Below the pieces are notes generated by a model. It made no database searches and had not been told where the DNA came from. It saw nothing but the letters and a program-made list of their open reading frames with translations. A stretch of 64,000 nucleotides of DNA, taken from NCBI RefSeq assembly GCF_050632385.1, contig NZ_CP192599.1, positions 2,666,001 through 2,730,000 on the forward strand. Reading direction: 5' to 3'. Positions 16,845-25,269 of the stretch are shown here, piece after piece. This DNA comes from Humitalea sp050632385 (GTDB taxonomy: Bacteria > Pseudomonadota > Alphaproteobacteria > Acetobacterales > Acetobacteraceae). The translations under genes and the position numbers were made by a program. How positions within the stretch are numbered: the first letter of the stretch is position 1; each line of letters opens with the position of its first letter.

Positions 16845-17270
16845 TCAGCCCGCCATGACGGCATTGTTGAGGATGCCGGCGCCGACCTGCATGAAGGCGA
16901 TGAATACCGCGCCGCCGCCGACCTTGTCGGTATCGATCTCCTCCTTCAGGCGACCTTCCAGCAATGTCGTCAGGATCAGGTGGACCACGAGCTGCACCGC
17001 CACCGCCACGACGCACCAGATGATCTGGTCGAGCGGCCCGGCCGCTGTGCGCGCCACCGCCGCGATCGGCAGCACCATGCCAAGCGCCTTGCCGCCGAAG
17101 GCAAGCGCGCAGGGCAGGTTGCCGGCGCGCAGCAGCTTCAGTTCCGAATGCGGCGTGATCAGCGAGACGATGACGAGGCCCGCCACCCAGAACACCGCGC
17201 CGAGCGAGAAGGCGACGATGAAGCTCAGGAAGGTGGAGGGGAAAACGCTCAGAACCTCGGCAGCAGACAT
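16845..17270 (-). CDS. DUF350 (YjfL-like) inner-membrane protein
   Basis: ATG at 17270 gives 141 residues with about four hydrophobic segments. Residues 10-40 form the first helix, and the hallmark acidic/basic loop with Gly-rich stretches precedes a last helix (GGGAVFIAFMQVGAGILNNA). It matches DUF350, the YjfL family, often found as duplicated two-helix units. The gene sits 25 bases after the second ATP-grasp gene and nine bases before the YgiB-like gene, the same three-family association as E. coli yjfL-yjfM-yjfC. The biochemical role is not established; a membrane channel or a partner for a modified lipid or peptide has been a natural guess. Confidence 0.85.
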   Translation of the reverse strand: MSAAEVLSVFPSTFLSFIVAFSLGAVFWVAGLVIVSLITPHSELKLLRAGNLPCALAFGGKALGMVLPIAAVARTAAGPLDQIIWCVVAVAVQLVVHLILTTLLEGRLKEEIDTDKVGGGAVFIAFMQVGAGILNNAVMAG

Positions 17271-17295
17271 ACGATGCGTCCCTTCTTGTCGCCAG

Positions 17296-18480
17296 TCAGC
17301 CGCGCAGGATGTGCGGAACGAAGCGTGCCGCGGGACCCGTGACGGGGCCGAGCGATTCACGGAAGGCAATGCCGGCGGGCTCCCCGCCGACCATCCAGAC
17401 GGAGAGGTTCGCATGCACCTCCCCACCGCCGGCGCGGAGCACCGGCAGCGGGCAATGCGCCTGGTACAGCAGCGGCCCCATCTCTTCCTCCGGCACCTCG
17501 CCGGGCGTCTGGCCGGGGAGATAGACATGCTCGCCATCCCAGCCCCGCCGCGGCTTGGCGACGACGGTGCCCCCGACGGGGGGTTCGAGGAAGGTCGGCA
17601 GCAGGTTCGGTGCGCCGGGGTCCATGCGCCAGAGCAGCGCCATCATGGTCTTGTCGGTCACAAGCCGCGTCCAGGCGCCGGGCAGGATGCGCGTGCGGCA
17701 ATGGGGCAGCACATCGACATTCGGCTCGTCCTCCATCCAGTCCCAGGGGTAGATCTTCACGAGTAGTTGAAGCGGCTCATCGGCCGCATCGCTGAAGCAC
17801 TGTGCATCGAGGTCCCAGCCGACCTGCTCCATGCTGCAGATGCTGGGTTGCAAGCCGGCGGCGCGGGCAAGTTCGGCAAGATATTCGGCGTCGAAACGTT
17901 CGCCGGTATCGGCGGGGTTGCCATTCGCCAGCGTCTCGCCGCCACAGGCGATGGCAAATCGTGGCGGTAGTTCGGCGCGGGGAAGATGCGCCGAGAGTTT
18001 TTCGTAGATCAGGTTTTCCTGGCTGTCCGAGTCAGCGCCCGACTTGGCTTGCCAGGCCTCGAACCACTCCCACTGCACATAGGATGCCTCGGCCAGGCCG
18101 AAGGGTGAATCCGCCTCGTAGTCGAGCAGCATGGGCGTGCCGTCGGGCGCGAAGGAAAAGTCCATCCGACCATGCAGGGGCGACGCCGCGGCGCGCCAGG
18201 ACTGCGCGATGGCGGTCTGCATGGCGGGATTGCGGATGCCGAAGTAGGTGTAGTCACCGCTCGCAACCAGGGCTTCCACCGCCTCATAGCAGCGTTTCTG
18301 AATGCCGGTCGCGGCTTCGAACACGCGCTCGACCAGCGCGGCGTCGATCACATAGGCCGCGTCCGTCACCCACCAGGGCCGGCCGTCCGGTCCGGGGGCC
18401 AGCATGCCGAGGTCGCGCAGCCGCGCCTCGGCGGCGGCGGGCGTGCTGACCGGAACGCGCTGGAAGGGTGGATAGGGCAA
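17296..18480 (-). CDS. Glutathionylspermidine synthase-like ATP-grasp protein (second paralogue)
   Basis: 394 residues, matching the stand-alone synthetase domain (YgiC/YjfC size, no amidase domain). Motifs in order: GRMDF near residue 104, then the segment reading DYEAD near 119, KIYPWDWMEDE near 242, and AKPRRGWDGEHV near 315. In E. coli GspS these positions read R-x-D, EYNAD and KPxxGR, as I remember, so two metal-site positions (E to D, N to E) and the Arg after KPxxG (to Trp) differ. It starts twelve bases after its paralogue. It probably ligates an amine to a carboxylate with ATP, but substrates may not be glutathione and spermidine. Confidence 0.85.
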   Translation of the reverse strand: MPYPPFQRVPVSTPAAAEARLRDLGMLAPGPDGRPWWVTDAAYVIDAALVERVFEAATGIQKRCYEAVEALVASGDYTYFGIRNPAMQTAIAQSWRAAASPLHGRMDFSFAPDGTPMLLDYEADSPFGLAEASYVQWEWFEAWQAKSGADSDSQENLIYEKLSAHLPRAELPPRFAIACGGETLANGNPADTGERFDAEYLAELARAAGLQPSICSMEQVGWDLDAQCFSDAADEPLQLLVKIYPWDWMEDEPNVDVLPHCRTRILPGAWTRLVTDKTMMALLWRMDPGAPNLLPTFLEPPVGGTVVAKPRRGWDGEHVYLPGQTPGEVPEEEMGPLLYQAHCPLPVLRAGGGEVHANLSVWMVGGEPAGIAFRESLGPVTGPAARFVPHILRG

Positions 18481-18492
18481 CAGCCTTACTGC

Positions 18493-19668
18493 CTAGAGCA
18501 CGACATGCGGCACAAAGCGGTCTTCCAGCGTCGTCACCAGTTCCGCTCCCTCCCGAATGCCGAGCCCGCAAGGCTCATCGCCGACGATCCAGACGCCCAT
18601 GACCGGGAAGGCGTCACCTTGCGGTGTCGCGTGCCCCGGAAGTGGCGACCATTGTTGCCAGATCGTGGGCGACAAAGGCAAACCTTCTGCGATCCCGGTG
18701 GATGGATCCTCGGCCACGCCCTCGACGCGCATGCCGTGTCCTTCAAGGCCAAGTGCCGGCTTGCCGACCGCCGGACCTGCGATTGCCGCGCGGTCGAGCG
18801 AGGCGGGCAGCAGCAACGGATGGTTCGGGAACATCGACCACAATTCCGCGAGGATCGCCTTGTTGGCGTGCAGCATCCGCCGCGCCGGTTCGACCCAGCG
18901 GGTTCGGCCCAGCGGCAGCAACCGCCCGCCCTCCTCGGCATCCAGCCAGTCCCAGGGGTAGAGTTTGAAGCAGGCGCGCAGTGGTGCACCTGCGGGCGTT
19001 ACGAAGCCCGCCGACTCCCGCCAGGAGATGTCCTCGATGGGGAGAAACGCGGCCTCGTGCCCGGCCGCGCGGGCCGTAGCCATGAGGTAGGCGACCTGCG
19101 CGACCTCGTCCTCCCGCTCATGCTCGGCGGCGAAGTGGATGAGGCGTGGCAAGCCGAGCGCCGGCCAGCGCGCGACGAGCGCATCGTCGATGCGGCTCCA
19201 CTGGTCGCTGCCAGGCCGGGTGGCAGGGCCCTGGGGCGTTTCTTCGAACCAGGCGAGCTGGACCACAGCGGCTTCGAACAGTGCCGCGGGCGTCTCGGCA
19301 TTGAATTCGAACAGCTTGATCGCACCGTCGGGTGCCAGGCGGAAATCGAAGCGGCCGTAGAGGGAGGGCTCGTCTGCACGGTACGAGGCCTCCACCAGTG
19401 CGGCGAGGCGATCCGTGAAACCGAAGGCGGTGTAGTCGCCACGGCGCACGACGCGGCTCACGGCTTCGGCGATCATGGCATTGAGTTCGCTCGCGGCGCT
19501 TTCGAGGGCATCGATCACCTCCGGCGTCAGGGCATAGCAGGCGTCGCGCGCCCAGTATTCGCGACCGTCCGGGGAATGGAAGCCGAAGCCGAGTGCCTCG
19601 GCGCGCCTCGGGAAGGCATCGTCCCGGCGTAGCGTGTGGCGAGCGATGGCGGGGACGGGATTCGACAT
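18493..19668 (-). CDS. Glutathionylspermidine synthase-like ATP-grasp protein (first paralogue)
   Basis: First gene of the operon. ATG at 19668 gives 391 residues; a GTG two codons upstream (19674) is possible but lies only one base from the predicted -10. Motifs: GRFDF near residue 125, EFNAE near 140, KLYPWDWLDAEEGG near 222, and GKPALGLEGHG near 299. The metal-site Glu and Asn of the GspS family are kept (E-F-N-A-E), while the Arg after KPxxG is Leu. The protein is clearly paralogous to the 17296 gene, so the two may have complementary roles. Cytoplasmic, no signal peptide. Confidence 0.86.
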   Translation of the reverse strand: MSNPVPAIARHTLRRDDAFPRRAEALGFGFHSPDGREYWARDACYALTPEVIDALESAASELNAMIAEAVSRVVRRGDYTAFGFTDRLAALVEASYRADEPSLYGRFDFRLAPDGAIKLFEFNAETPAALFEAAVVQLAWFEETPQGPATRPGSDQWSRIDDALVARWPALGLPRLIHFAAEHEREDEVAQVAYLMATARAAGHEAAFLPIEDISWRESAGFVTPAGAPLRACFKLYPWDWLDAEEGGRLLPLGRTRWVEPARRMLHANKAILAELWSMFPNHPLLLPASLDRAAIAGPAVGKPALGLEGHGMRVEGVAEDPSTGIAEGLPLSPTIWQQWSPLPGHATPQGDAFPVMGVWIVGDEPCGLGIREGAELVTTLEDRFVPHVVL

Positions 19669-19675
19669 GGCCACG

Positions 19676-19681
19676 AGTGTA
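19676..19681 (-). promoter_or_regulatory. Possible -10 element for the GSPS-like operon
   Basis: TACACT on the minus strand ends seven bases before the ATG at 19668, the geometry of a leaderless transcript. No good -35 is visible seventeen bases upstream and no ribosome site precedes the ATG. Weak on its own, but it mirrors the layout of the divergent yhaO promoter. Confidence 0.3.
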
Positions 19682-19811
19682 GTGCGCTACGCAGCTTGCC
19701 GTCGAAGAATGGGCACGGCCGTCTGCCTGCCGAAACGGCTGGCATCGACGCGGAACTGAGGCGGTCCGCGACATTCGGAATGGCGAACACGTGGAGGACC
19801 CGGAACGGCAA

Positions 19812-19841
19812 GTGACACCCTGTCACCTGCCGTCCTATATT
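19812..19841 (+). promoter_or_regulatory. Promoter of the yhaO-yhaN operon with embedded inverted repeat
   Basis: GTGACA (19812-19817), 18-base spacer and TATATT (19836-19841) make a good promoter. The -35 is one arm of a perfect inverted repeat GTGACA-CCC-TGTCAC (19812-19826), a likely operator. The -10 ends seven bases before the ATG at 19849 and there is no Shine-Dalgarno sequence, so the message is probably leaderless. Confidence 0.55.
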
Positions 19842-19848
19842 CCTTCCA

Positions 19849-21072
19849 ATGAAGTTTTTGCATGCTGCCGATATTCATCTCGATAGCCCGCTCACGGGCC
19901 TTCAGTCGCGAGCCGATTTGCCCGAGACCGTGCTGCGCCACTGCACCCGCCGCGCCTTCAGCGCCATGATCGATCTAGCCTTGGCCGAAGACGTCGCTTT
20001 CCTGCTGATTGCCGGCGATCTCTATGATGGTGACTGGAAGGATTTTTCCACCGGGCTGTTCTTCGCCGCCGAAATGCGCAGGCTGGGCCGGCCCTGCTTC
20101 CTGCTGCGCGGCAACCACGATGCGCAGTCCATCATCACGCGGAACCTCCCCAAACCCGCGAATGTCCACGAATTCTCAGCACGCACATGCCAAACCTTCG
20201 AAGATCGGGGGATCGGGGTGGCATTGCACGGCCACTCCTTCCCGAACCGGGCCGTGCCGGAAGACCTGTCGGAATCCTATCCTGCGCCGCGCCCTGGTCT
20301 GCTCAACATCGGCCTGCTCCACACCTCGGCCGAAGACCCCGGCGAACACGAAACCTATGCGCCTTGCCGGATCGGCGCGCTGCGGCTGAAGAACTACGAC
20401 TACTGGGCGCTCGGCCATATCCACGCCAGGCAGGTCCTGTCGGAACAACCCTGGATCGTCTTTCCAGGCAATCTGCAAGGACGCCATGCGAAGGAAACCG
20501 GCCCCAAGGGCTGCACGCTGGTCACCGTCGAGGATCGTAGGGTGGTTGCGGTGGAGCACCGCAGCGTCGACGTCCTGCGCTGGGCCGTGTTGAGCGTCGA
20601 TGCGACCGGAACCGGCCTGCCGCAATTGTCCGAGCGTATCGAAGCAGCCGTGCACCAGGCGCTCATCGAGGCTGATGACCGACCGTTGCTCGCGCGCCTG
20701 ACCTTCACCGGCGCAACCGCGCTGCACGCCACGCTGATCGAGGATACGGAGCGGCTTGCGGCGGAATGCCGGGCCGTGGCGCTGAATGCCGGCGGCGAAC
20801 TTTGGGTCGAAAGCGTGAAGGTCAGGACCCGGCCAGCCATGCAGCCGGAGCCGGAACTGCTGGCGCCCCTGCACGCTGCCTTCGCCTCCGGCCTCGACGA
20901 TCCGGGCCAGGTCGCCAAGCTGCTGGCGGAGCTTGAGGCGCTGCGCCGCAAACTGCCGGTTGCCGCCCAGGCCGACCTCGACCTGCCCCGGGATGAGGAC
21001 GGGCTGCGCCAGCTTGCGACAGATGCCTGGCAGGTTGTCGCGGAGCTCCTGGCGGCGGACGAAAAGCCGTGA
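19849..21072 (+). CDS. yhaO: DNA repair exonuclease, SbcD/Mre11/YhaO-like metallophosphoesterase
   Basis: 407 residues. All calcineurin-type metal motifs are present: AADIHLD (D8, H10), GDLYD (56-60), GNHD (88-91) and GHIHARQ near residue 190. The C-terminal 200 residues form the capping region seen in YhaO/SbcD nucleases. The gene overlaps the start of a large coiled-coil ATPase by four bases (GTGA), the classical nuclease-ATPase pairing of the Mre11-Rad50 kind. The expected role is processing of DNA ends or hairpins in the cytoplasm. Divergent from the GSPS-like operon across 180 bases. Confidence 0.9.
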   Translation: MKFLHAADIHLDSPLTGLQSRADLPETVLRHCTRRAFSAMIDLALAEDVAFLLIAGDLYDGDWKDFSTGLFFAAEMRRLGRPCFLLRGNHDAQSIITRNLPKPANVHEFSARTCQTFEDRGIGVALHGHSFPNRAVPEDLSESYPAPRPGLLNIGLLHTSAEDPGEHETYAPCRIGALRLKNYDYWALGHIHARQVLSEQPWIVFPGNLQGRHAKETGPKGCTLVTVEDRRVVAVEHRSVDVLRWAVLSVDATGTGLPQLSERIEAAVHQALIEADDRPLLARLTFTGATALHATLIEDTERLAAECRAVALNAGGELWVESVKVRTRPAMQPEPELLAPLHAAFASGLDDPGQVAKLLAELEALRRKLPVAAQADLDLPRDEDGLRQLATDAWQVVAELLAADEKP

Positions 21073-24000
21073 GGCTTCGCCGGCTGAACCTGCTGCGCTA
21101 TGGTCACCTCACCGACGCAGAACTTACGTTTCCGGCCGACGCCGCGCTGCATGTGGTGCATGGCGCGAATGAGGCCGGCAAGTCGACGGCCCTGGCGGCG
21201 ATCGGCGATGCGCTCTTCGGCTTTCCGCATCGCACACCCTTCGATTTCCTGCACCCGGCTGCGCAACTGCGGATCGGCTTCACGCTGGCGGATGAGGACG
21301 GGAAGGAAACCGATTTCATCCGGCGCAAGGGCAATCGCGACACCTTGCTGGATGCCAATGGCGCGCCGCTGCCCGAACAGGCATTGCGTCCGTTCCTCGG
21401 TGGCGCCGATCGCATTTTTTTCGAGCGGGGCTTCGGCCTGGATGGGCCACGCTTGCGCCAGGGCGCGCGGGAATTGCAGGCCATTGGCGGTGATGCCGGC
21501 GGGAGCCTGCTGGCGGGCAGTGGCCTGCTCAATCTGCATGGCGTCCTGAAGACCATCGATGACCAGGCCAAGGCGCTGTTCGGTGACGGCCGTGGCCGGC
21601 GCCGCCTTTCAGAATCTCTCGACCAGTTCCAGGAGGCTCGCAAGGCCGCCGAAGAGCGGGCCGTTCCGCCACGCGCCTGGCAGGAGCAGGAGGACGCGCG
21701 CACCAAAGCCGTCGCGGAGCTTGAGCAGGTGCAGGCGCGCATTCGGACGCTTGGCATCGAAGCCAATCGCCTGGAACGCTACCGTCGGGTCGCCCCGATC
21801 CGTGCGGCGCTGGCGATTGAGCGGGATCACCTGGCCAAGGTGGCCGATGCACCGGCGCTGCCACCGGATGCGGCGGCGCGCAGGGCGCATGCCCTGGCCG
21901 AACTGCGGCAATCCCGGCTTGATCACGCACGTGAGGCCGATGCCGTCGAGCAACTGACCGGGAAGCGGGATGCGCTTGTGCCGGATGCGGCCATCCTCGC
22001 CGCGCAGGATGCCATCGATGCGCTCGATCGGCGTCGCGCCATCGCGGAGCAGGCCGCTCAGGATCTGCCCGAGGTTCTTGCGCAGTCCGACCGTCACCGG
22101 ATCCGCGTCGTCGCGGCGCTGACCGATCTGCCGCCCGGACTGAGCCCGGAGGCGGCTGTCGAGGTTGTGCCCGCGGCGGGCAAGCGTCAGCGCGTGCAGC
22201 GCTTGATCACCAGGCATTCGGAGTTGGCGACAAGGGCCGAAGCCGCCCGCCATGCCTTGGCGGGCGCCAGGCGCAAGCACGACCAGGCCCAGCTTGCGCT
22301 TGCCGCGGCGTCGCTGCCGCCCGCTCCGCGTCTGCTACGACAGACCGTCAATGAGTTGCGCGCCGAAGGCCGCCTGGACGACGAGATTGCAAAAGCAGCC
22401 ATTGCACTGCGCGAAGCCCAGGCTGCATCCGCCGCCGCCCTGGCCACGCTGGCATTCTGGCAGGGCGATCTGGCGACGCTGCGCGCCTGCCGGCTGCCAT
22501 TGCCGGCGGAATCGACGCTTGCGGCCAGCCGCCTCGACGCGGCCGCCGATCTGCGCGCGAAGGCCGCCGAGGCGTTGAGCCAACACGAGGCCGAGACACT
22601 GGAGCGGCAGGCTGAATTGAGCCGGCTCTCCGCTGGCGAGACGATGCCGACGCCGGCCGCCATCACCGCGGCACGTTCGCGACGCGACGAGGTTTGGCGA
22701 CACATCCGCAAGACTCTCGATGGCGCGCCGCCCGATGCCGAAGTGGACGTGTCGCCGGCGACGCTGCCAGCGGCCTTCGAGGGCCTGCGCGACGCAGCCG
22801 ATCGCCTGGCGGATCGCCGGGCGGAGGAGGCGCAAAGGGTTTCGGACTACCTCGCCTGCGAAGCCAGGCTGGCCTCCCTGCATGCTCGTCAGCCGCTATT
22901 GACCCAGGCCCAGGCCGAGTCCGAAGGAAACCACGCTGCAGCACAGGAAGCATGGCGCGCGCTATGGGCGCCAAGCGGCGTCGCGGCGCATCCGGCCGCT
23001 GTCCTGGAGGAATGGTGCCGGGCACGAGAGCGGGTCCTGGCCCGCGCGGATGCCGCCGACGACATCCGGCGCGGCCAGGACGAACTGCTCGGCCGGCGTC
23101 ACCGTACGATCGCGGCGCTGACCAGCCTCGTGCCCACCGTGGCGGAGGCGTCGACGGTCGGCGCAGCACTGCGCCTTGCCGAGACTGCCTGCGCCGCCGA
23201 GGAGGCGGCGGCCGCCGCCTATGCCGAACTGGACAAGGCGGTCATGCGTGCCTTGGCCCCCCTGGCCGAGGTGGCGGCCGCCGAAGGGCAAGCGGCTGCC
23301 GCGCTCGAAGCATGGCAGGCGGACTGGGAGGAAGCGCTTCGCGCGCTGAACCTTTCCGATCGACTGATGGTGGAGGAGGCCCATCTCGCTTTGGCCGCCT
23401 GGGGGCAGATCGCCGAGGTGGCGGAGGCGTGGCGGTCCGATCAGGCGCGGGTGACCAACATGAGGCGCGCCATCGCGGATTTCGAAGCTGAGGTTCGAAG
23501 CCTGCAAGTCAACCTGACGGAGGAAGACGGAAGGGGTTTGCCATCGCTCGTCGCCGCCAGCCTGGCGCGCCGGCTGGCGGACGCGCGCCAGGCCACGGCG
23601 ACGACCGCCGAACTGGACGAGCTGATCGTCACCCATCGTGCCGCCGGTGAGGACGCGTTGCGGCGCATCACGACGGCCGGCGAGGAGCTTGCGCAGCTAT
23701 GTGGTCTTGCCGGTGCGGTGGATGACGCGGGGCTTGCACTGGCGATCGACCGCGCCCAGCAGCGCGAGGCGGCGCTGGCCGGGATCGCCCGCCTGACGGT
23801 GGACCTGGCGAGGCAAGCGGATGGGCGTGACGAGGCGGCACTGGATGCCGAATATGCCGGCGTCGAGACGGATGCGGCGGTGGCGAGGCTGGACGATATC
23901 AGGGACGAAATCACCCGGTTGGGCGAGAAGCGCGAGGCACTGAGCGCCACCCGCACCTTGGCCGAGCAGCAACTGGCCGCGATGTTCGCCGGCCGCGACG

Positions 24001-24533
24001 CGGCTTCCAAGGCGCAGGAAGCGGCCGACGCCCTGGCGGCGGCACGCGGTCACGCGGAACACTACGCAAGGCTGCACGTCGCACGGGAATTGCTCAGGGC
24101 CGGCATCGAGCGGTTCCGGCGCGACCGCCAAGGCCCGCTGCTACGCGCCGCCGGAGCGCATTTCGCGCTGCTGACAGGCGGGCGCTATCGCCGGCTCGGC
24201 GCGGATGAGGATGCCCCTGGGCAGGTCACACTGCACGCCGTACGCGAGGATCAGACCGAATGCCCGATGGAGGCACTGAGCGAGGGCACCCGCGATCAGT
24301 TTTATCTTGCACTGCGCATCGCGGGAATCGAGGCGCATGTGGCGCAAGGCACACCGCTGCCTTTCATCGCTGACGACCTGTTGGTGAATTTCGATGATCG
24401 CCGCGCCGCGGCCGCGATCTCACTTCTGGCGCAACTGGGACGCAGCACCCAGACCATCCTGTTCACGCATCATGCGCATATTGCAGCCTTGGCGGCCGAA
24501 CATCCCGGTGTCGCCGTGCATCGCCTCTCGTAA
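21069..24533 (+). CDS. yhaN: Rad50/SbcC/YhaN-like AAA ATPase
   Basis: 1154 residues; the GTG start at 21069 overlaps the nuclease stop. Walker A GANEAGKST at 32-40, then long Ala/Leu/Glu/Arg-rich coiled-coil stretches between roughly 180 and 1000. The C-terminal ATPase half has the ABC signature LSEGTRDQFYLALR, Walker B LPFIADD with the next acidic residues, and the H-loop TILFTHHAH. I see no CxxC zinc hook in the coiled coil, which fits YhaN instead of canonical SbcC/Rad50. It would act with YhaO in DNA-end metabolism. Convergent with the cytochrome c gene eighteen bases away. Confidence 0.9.
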   Translation: MRLRRLNLLRYGHLTDAELTFPADAALHVVHGANEAGKSTALAAIGDALFGFPHRTPFDFLHPAAQLRIGFTLADEDGKETDFIRRKGNRDTLLDANGAPLPEQALRPFLGGADRIFFERGFGLDGPRLRQGARELQAIGGDAGGSLLAGSGLLNLHGVLKTIDDQAKALFGDGRGRRRLSESLDQFQEARKAAEERAVPPRAWQEQEDARTKAVAELEQVQARIRTLGIEANRLERYRRVAPIRAALAIERDHLAKVADAPALPPDAAARRAHALAELRQSRLDHAREADAVEQLTGKRDALVPDAAILAAQDAIDALDRRRAIAEQAAQDLPEVLAQSDRHRIRVVAALTDLPPGLSPEAAVEVVPAAGKRQRVQRLITRHSELATRAEAARHALAGARRKHDQAQLALAAASLPPAPRLLRQTVNELRAEGRLDDEIAKAAIALREAQAASAAALATLAFWQGDLATLRACRLPLPAESTLAASRLDAAADLRAKAAEALSQHEAETLERQAELSRLSAGETMPTPAAITAARSRRDEVWRHIRKTLDGAPPDAEVDVSPATLPAAFEGLRDAADRLADRRAEEAQRVSDYLACEARLASLHARQPLLTQAQAESEGNHAAAQEAWRALWAPSGVAAHPAAVLEEWCRARERVLARADAADDIRRGQDELLGRRHRTIAALTSLVPTVAEASTVGAALRLAETACAAEEAAAAAYAELDKAVMRALAPLAEVAAAEGQAAAALEAWQADWEEALRALNLSDRLMVEEAHLALAAWGQIAEVAEAWRSDQARVTNMRRAIADFEAEVRSLQVNLTEEDGRGLPSLVAASLARRLADARQATATTAELDELIVTHRAAGEDALRRITTAGEELAQLCGLAGAVDDAGLALAIDRAQQREAALAGIARLTVDLARQADGRDEAALDAEYAGVETDAAVARLDDIRDEITRLGEKREALSATRTLAEQQLAAMFAGRDAASKAQEAADALAAARGHAEHYARLHVARELLRAGIERFRRDRQGPLLRAAGAHFALLTGGRYRRLGADEDAPGQVTLHAVREDQTECPMEALSEGTRDQFYLALRIAGIEAHVAQGTPLPFIADDLLVNFDDRRAAAAISLLAQLGRSTQTILFTHHAHIAALAAEHPGVAVHRLS

Positions 24534-24551
24534 TACGACGGCTGGCCCGCC

Positions 24552-24929
24552 TCACCTCTGTTCGCGCAGATAGGCAATCACATCAGTCACCTGCTGGTCG
24601 TTGCGCAAGCCAGCAAACGCCATCGACCCGCCTGGAACCACAGCCTTAGGATCGCGCACGTAGGCGCGCAAAGTATCCTCGGTCCAAACCAGCCCGGCCT
24701 CGGCCCTCTGGCGCATGGGGGCGGAGTAGCGGAAGCCTTCCACAGACGCGGCAGAGCGGCCGACGACGCCCCTGAGGTTCGGGCCCAGCAGATTCCGATC
24801 CACGGAATGGCAGGCCCTGCATTGATTGAAGACCCGCTGGCCCGCCGCGGCATCACCGCCAGACTCCTGGGCCGTGGCACTCCCAGCCAGAAGGAAAAAC
24901 ACCATCACTGCGGGCGGGATCTTCGGCAT
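24552..24929 (-). CDS. Class I c-type cytochrome
   Basis: 125 residues with a signal peptide (hydrophobic 6-18, cleavage near TAQES). Heme-binding CRACH (C37, C40, H41), then LLGPNLRGVVGR, typical of mitochondrial-type cytochrome c, and GGSMAF (Met near 103) as the likely sixth ligand. A soluble periplasmic electron carrier. Its gene is divergent from the oxidase operon starting at 25270, so it is a good candidate for that oxidase's electron donor; that link is by context only. Confidence 0.9.
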   Translation of the reverse strand: MPKIPPAVMVFFLLAGSATAQESGGDAAAGQRVFNQCRACHSVDRNLLGPNLRGVVGRSAASVEGFRYSAPMRQRAEAGLVWTEDTLRAYVRDPKAVVPGGSMAFAGLRNDQQVTDVIAYLREQR

Positions 24930-25269
24930 CTGACTGCTCTCCCCTTGCCTGAAGCCCCCGACGGTAAGCGCGATTCCGACCCGTTGGGAAGCAAGAAAGA
25001 CCGACGCTGGGGGCTGGGTCCCGGTGCAGCGCGGCCCAGCCAGCCTGATGGCGGATTCAGATAGACGCCAATTGTCAAGATATCGCAGTGCAGATTTGTT
25101 TGACGAAGCGGCGTCGGCTCGGTATCGATGTGGAATAACACTTCCGACCTGCCCGCGGGCCGCTAGTCAGTGGCAAGACAGCGTGCGCACGTCGGGAGTT
25201 TCGTCGGCAATAGACACGTCTCTGTCCTAAATCGGGTCTGCATCCTCCAGAAGAGAGGGCGAGCGAGGG
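24930..25269. promoter_or_regulatory. Divergent region between cytochrome c and oxidase genes, with a weak promoter
   Basis: About 340 bases without a convincing gene. For the oxidase operon the best candidate is TTGACG (25100-25105), 17-base spacer, TATCGA (25123-25128), with a good -35 and a poor -10. TTGTCA at 25072 is another possible -35. A GAGGG-type ribosome site (around 25256) precedes the subunit II ATG. I see no clear regulator site. Confidence 0.35.

Noticed and set aside
19780..19810. A LexA-type SOS box before yhaO
   Set aside because: Two GAAC sequences occur, but 14 bases apart; the alphaproteobacterial box has a seven-base spacer. SOS control is not supported.
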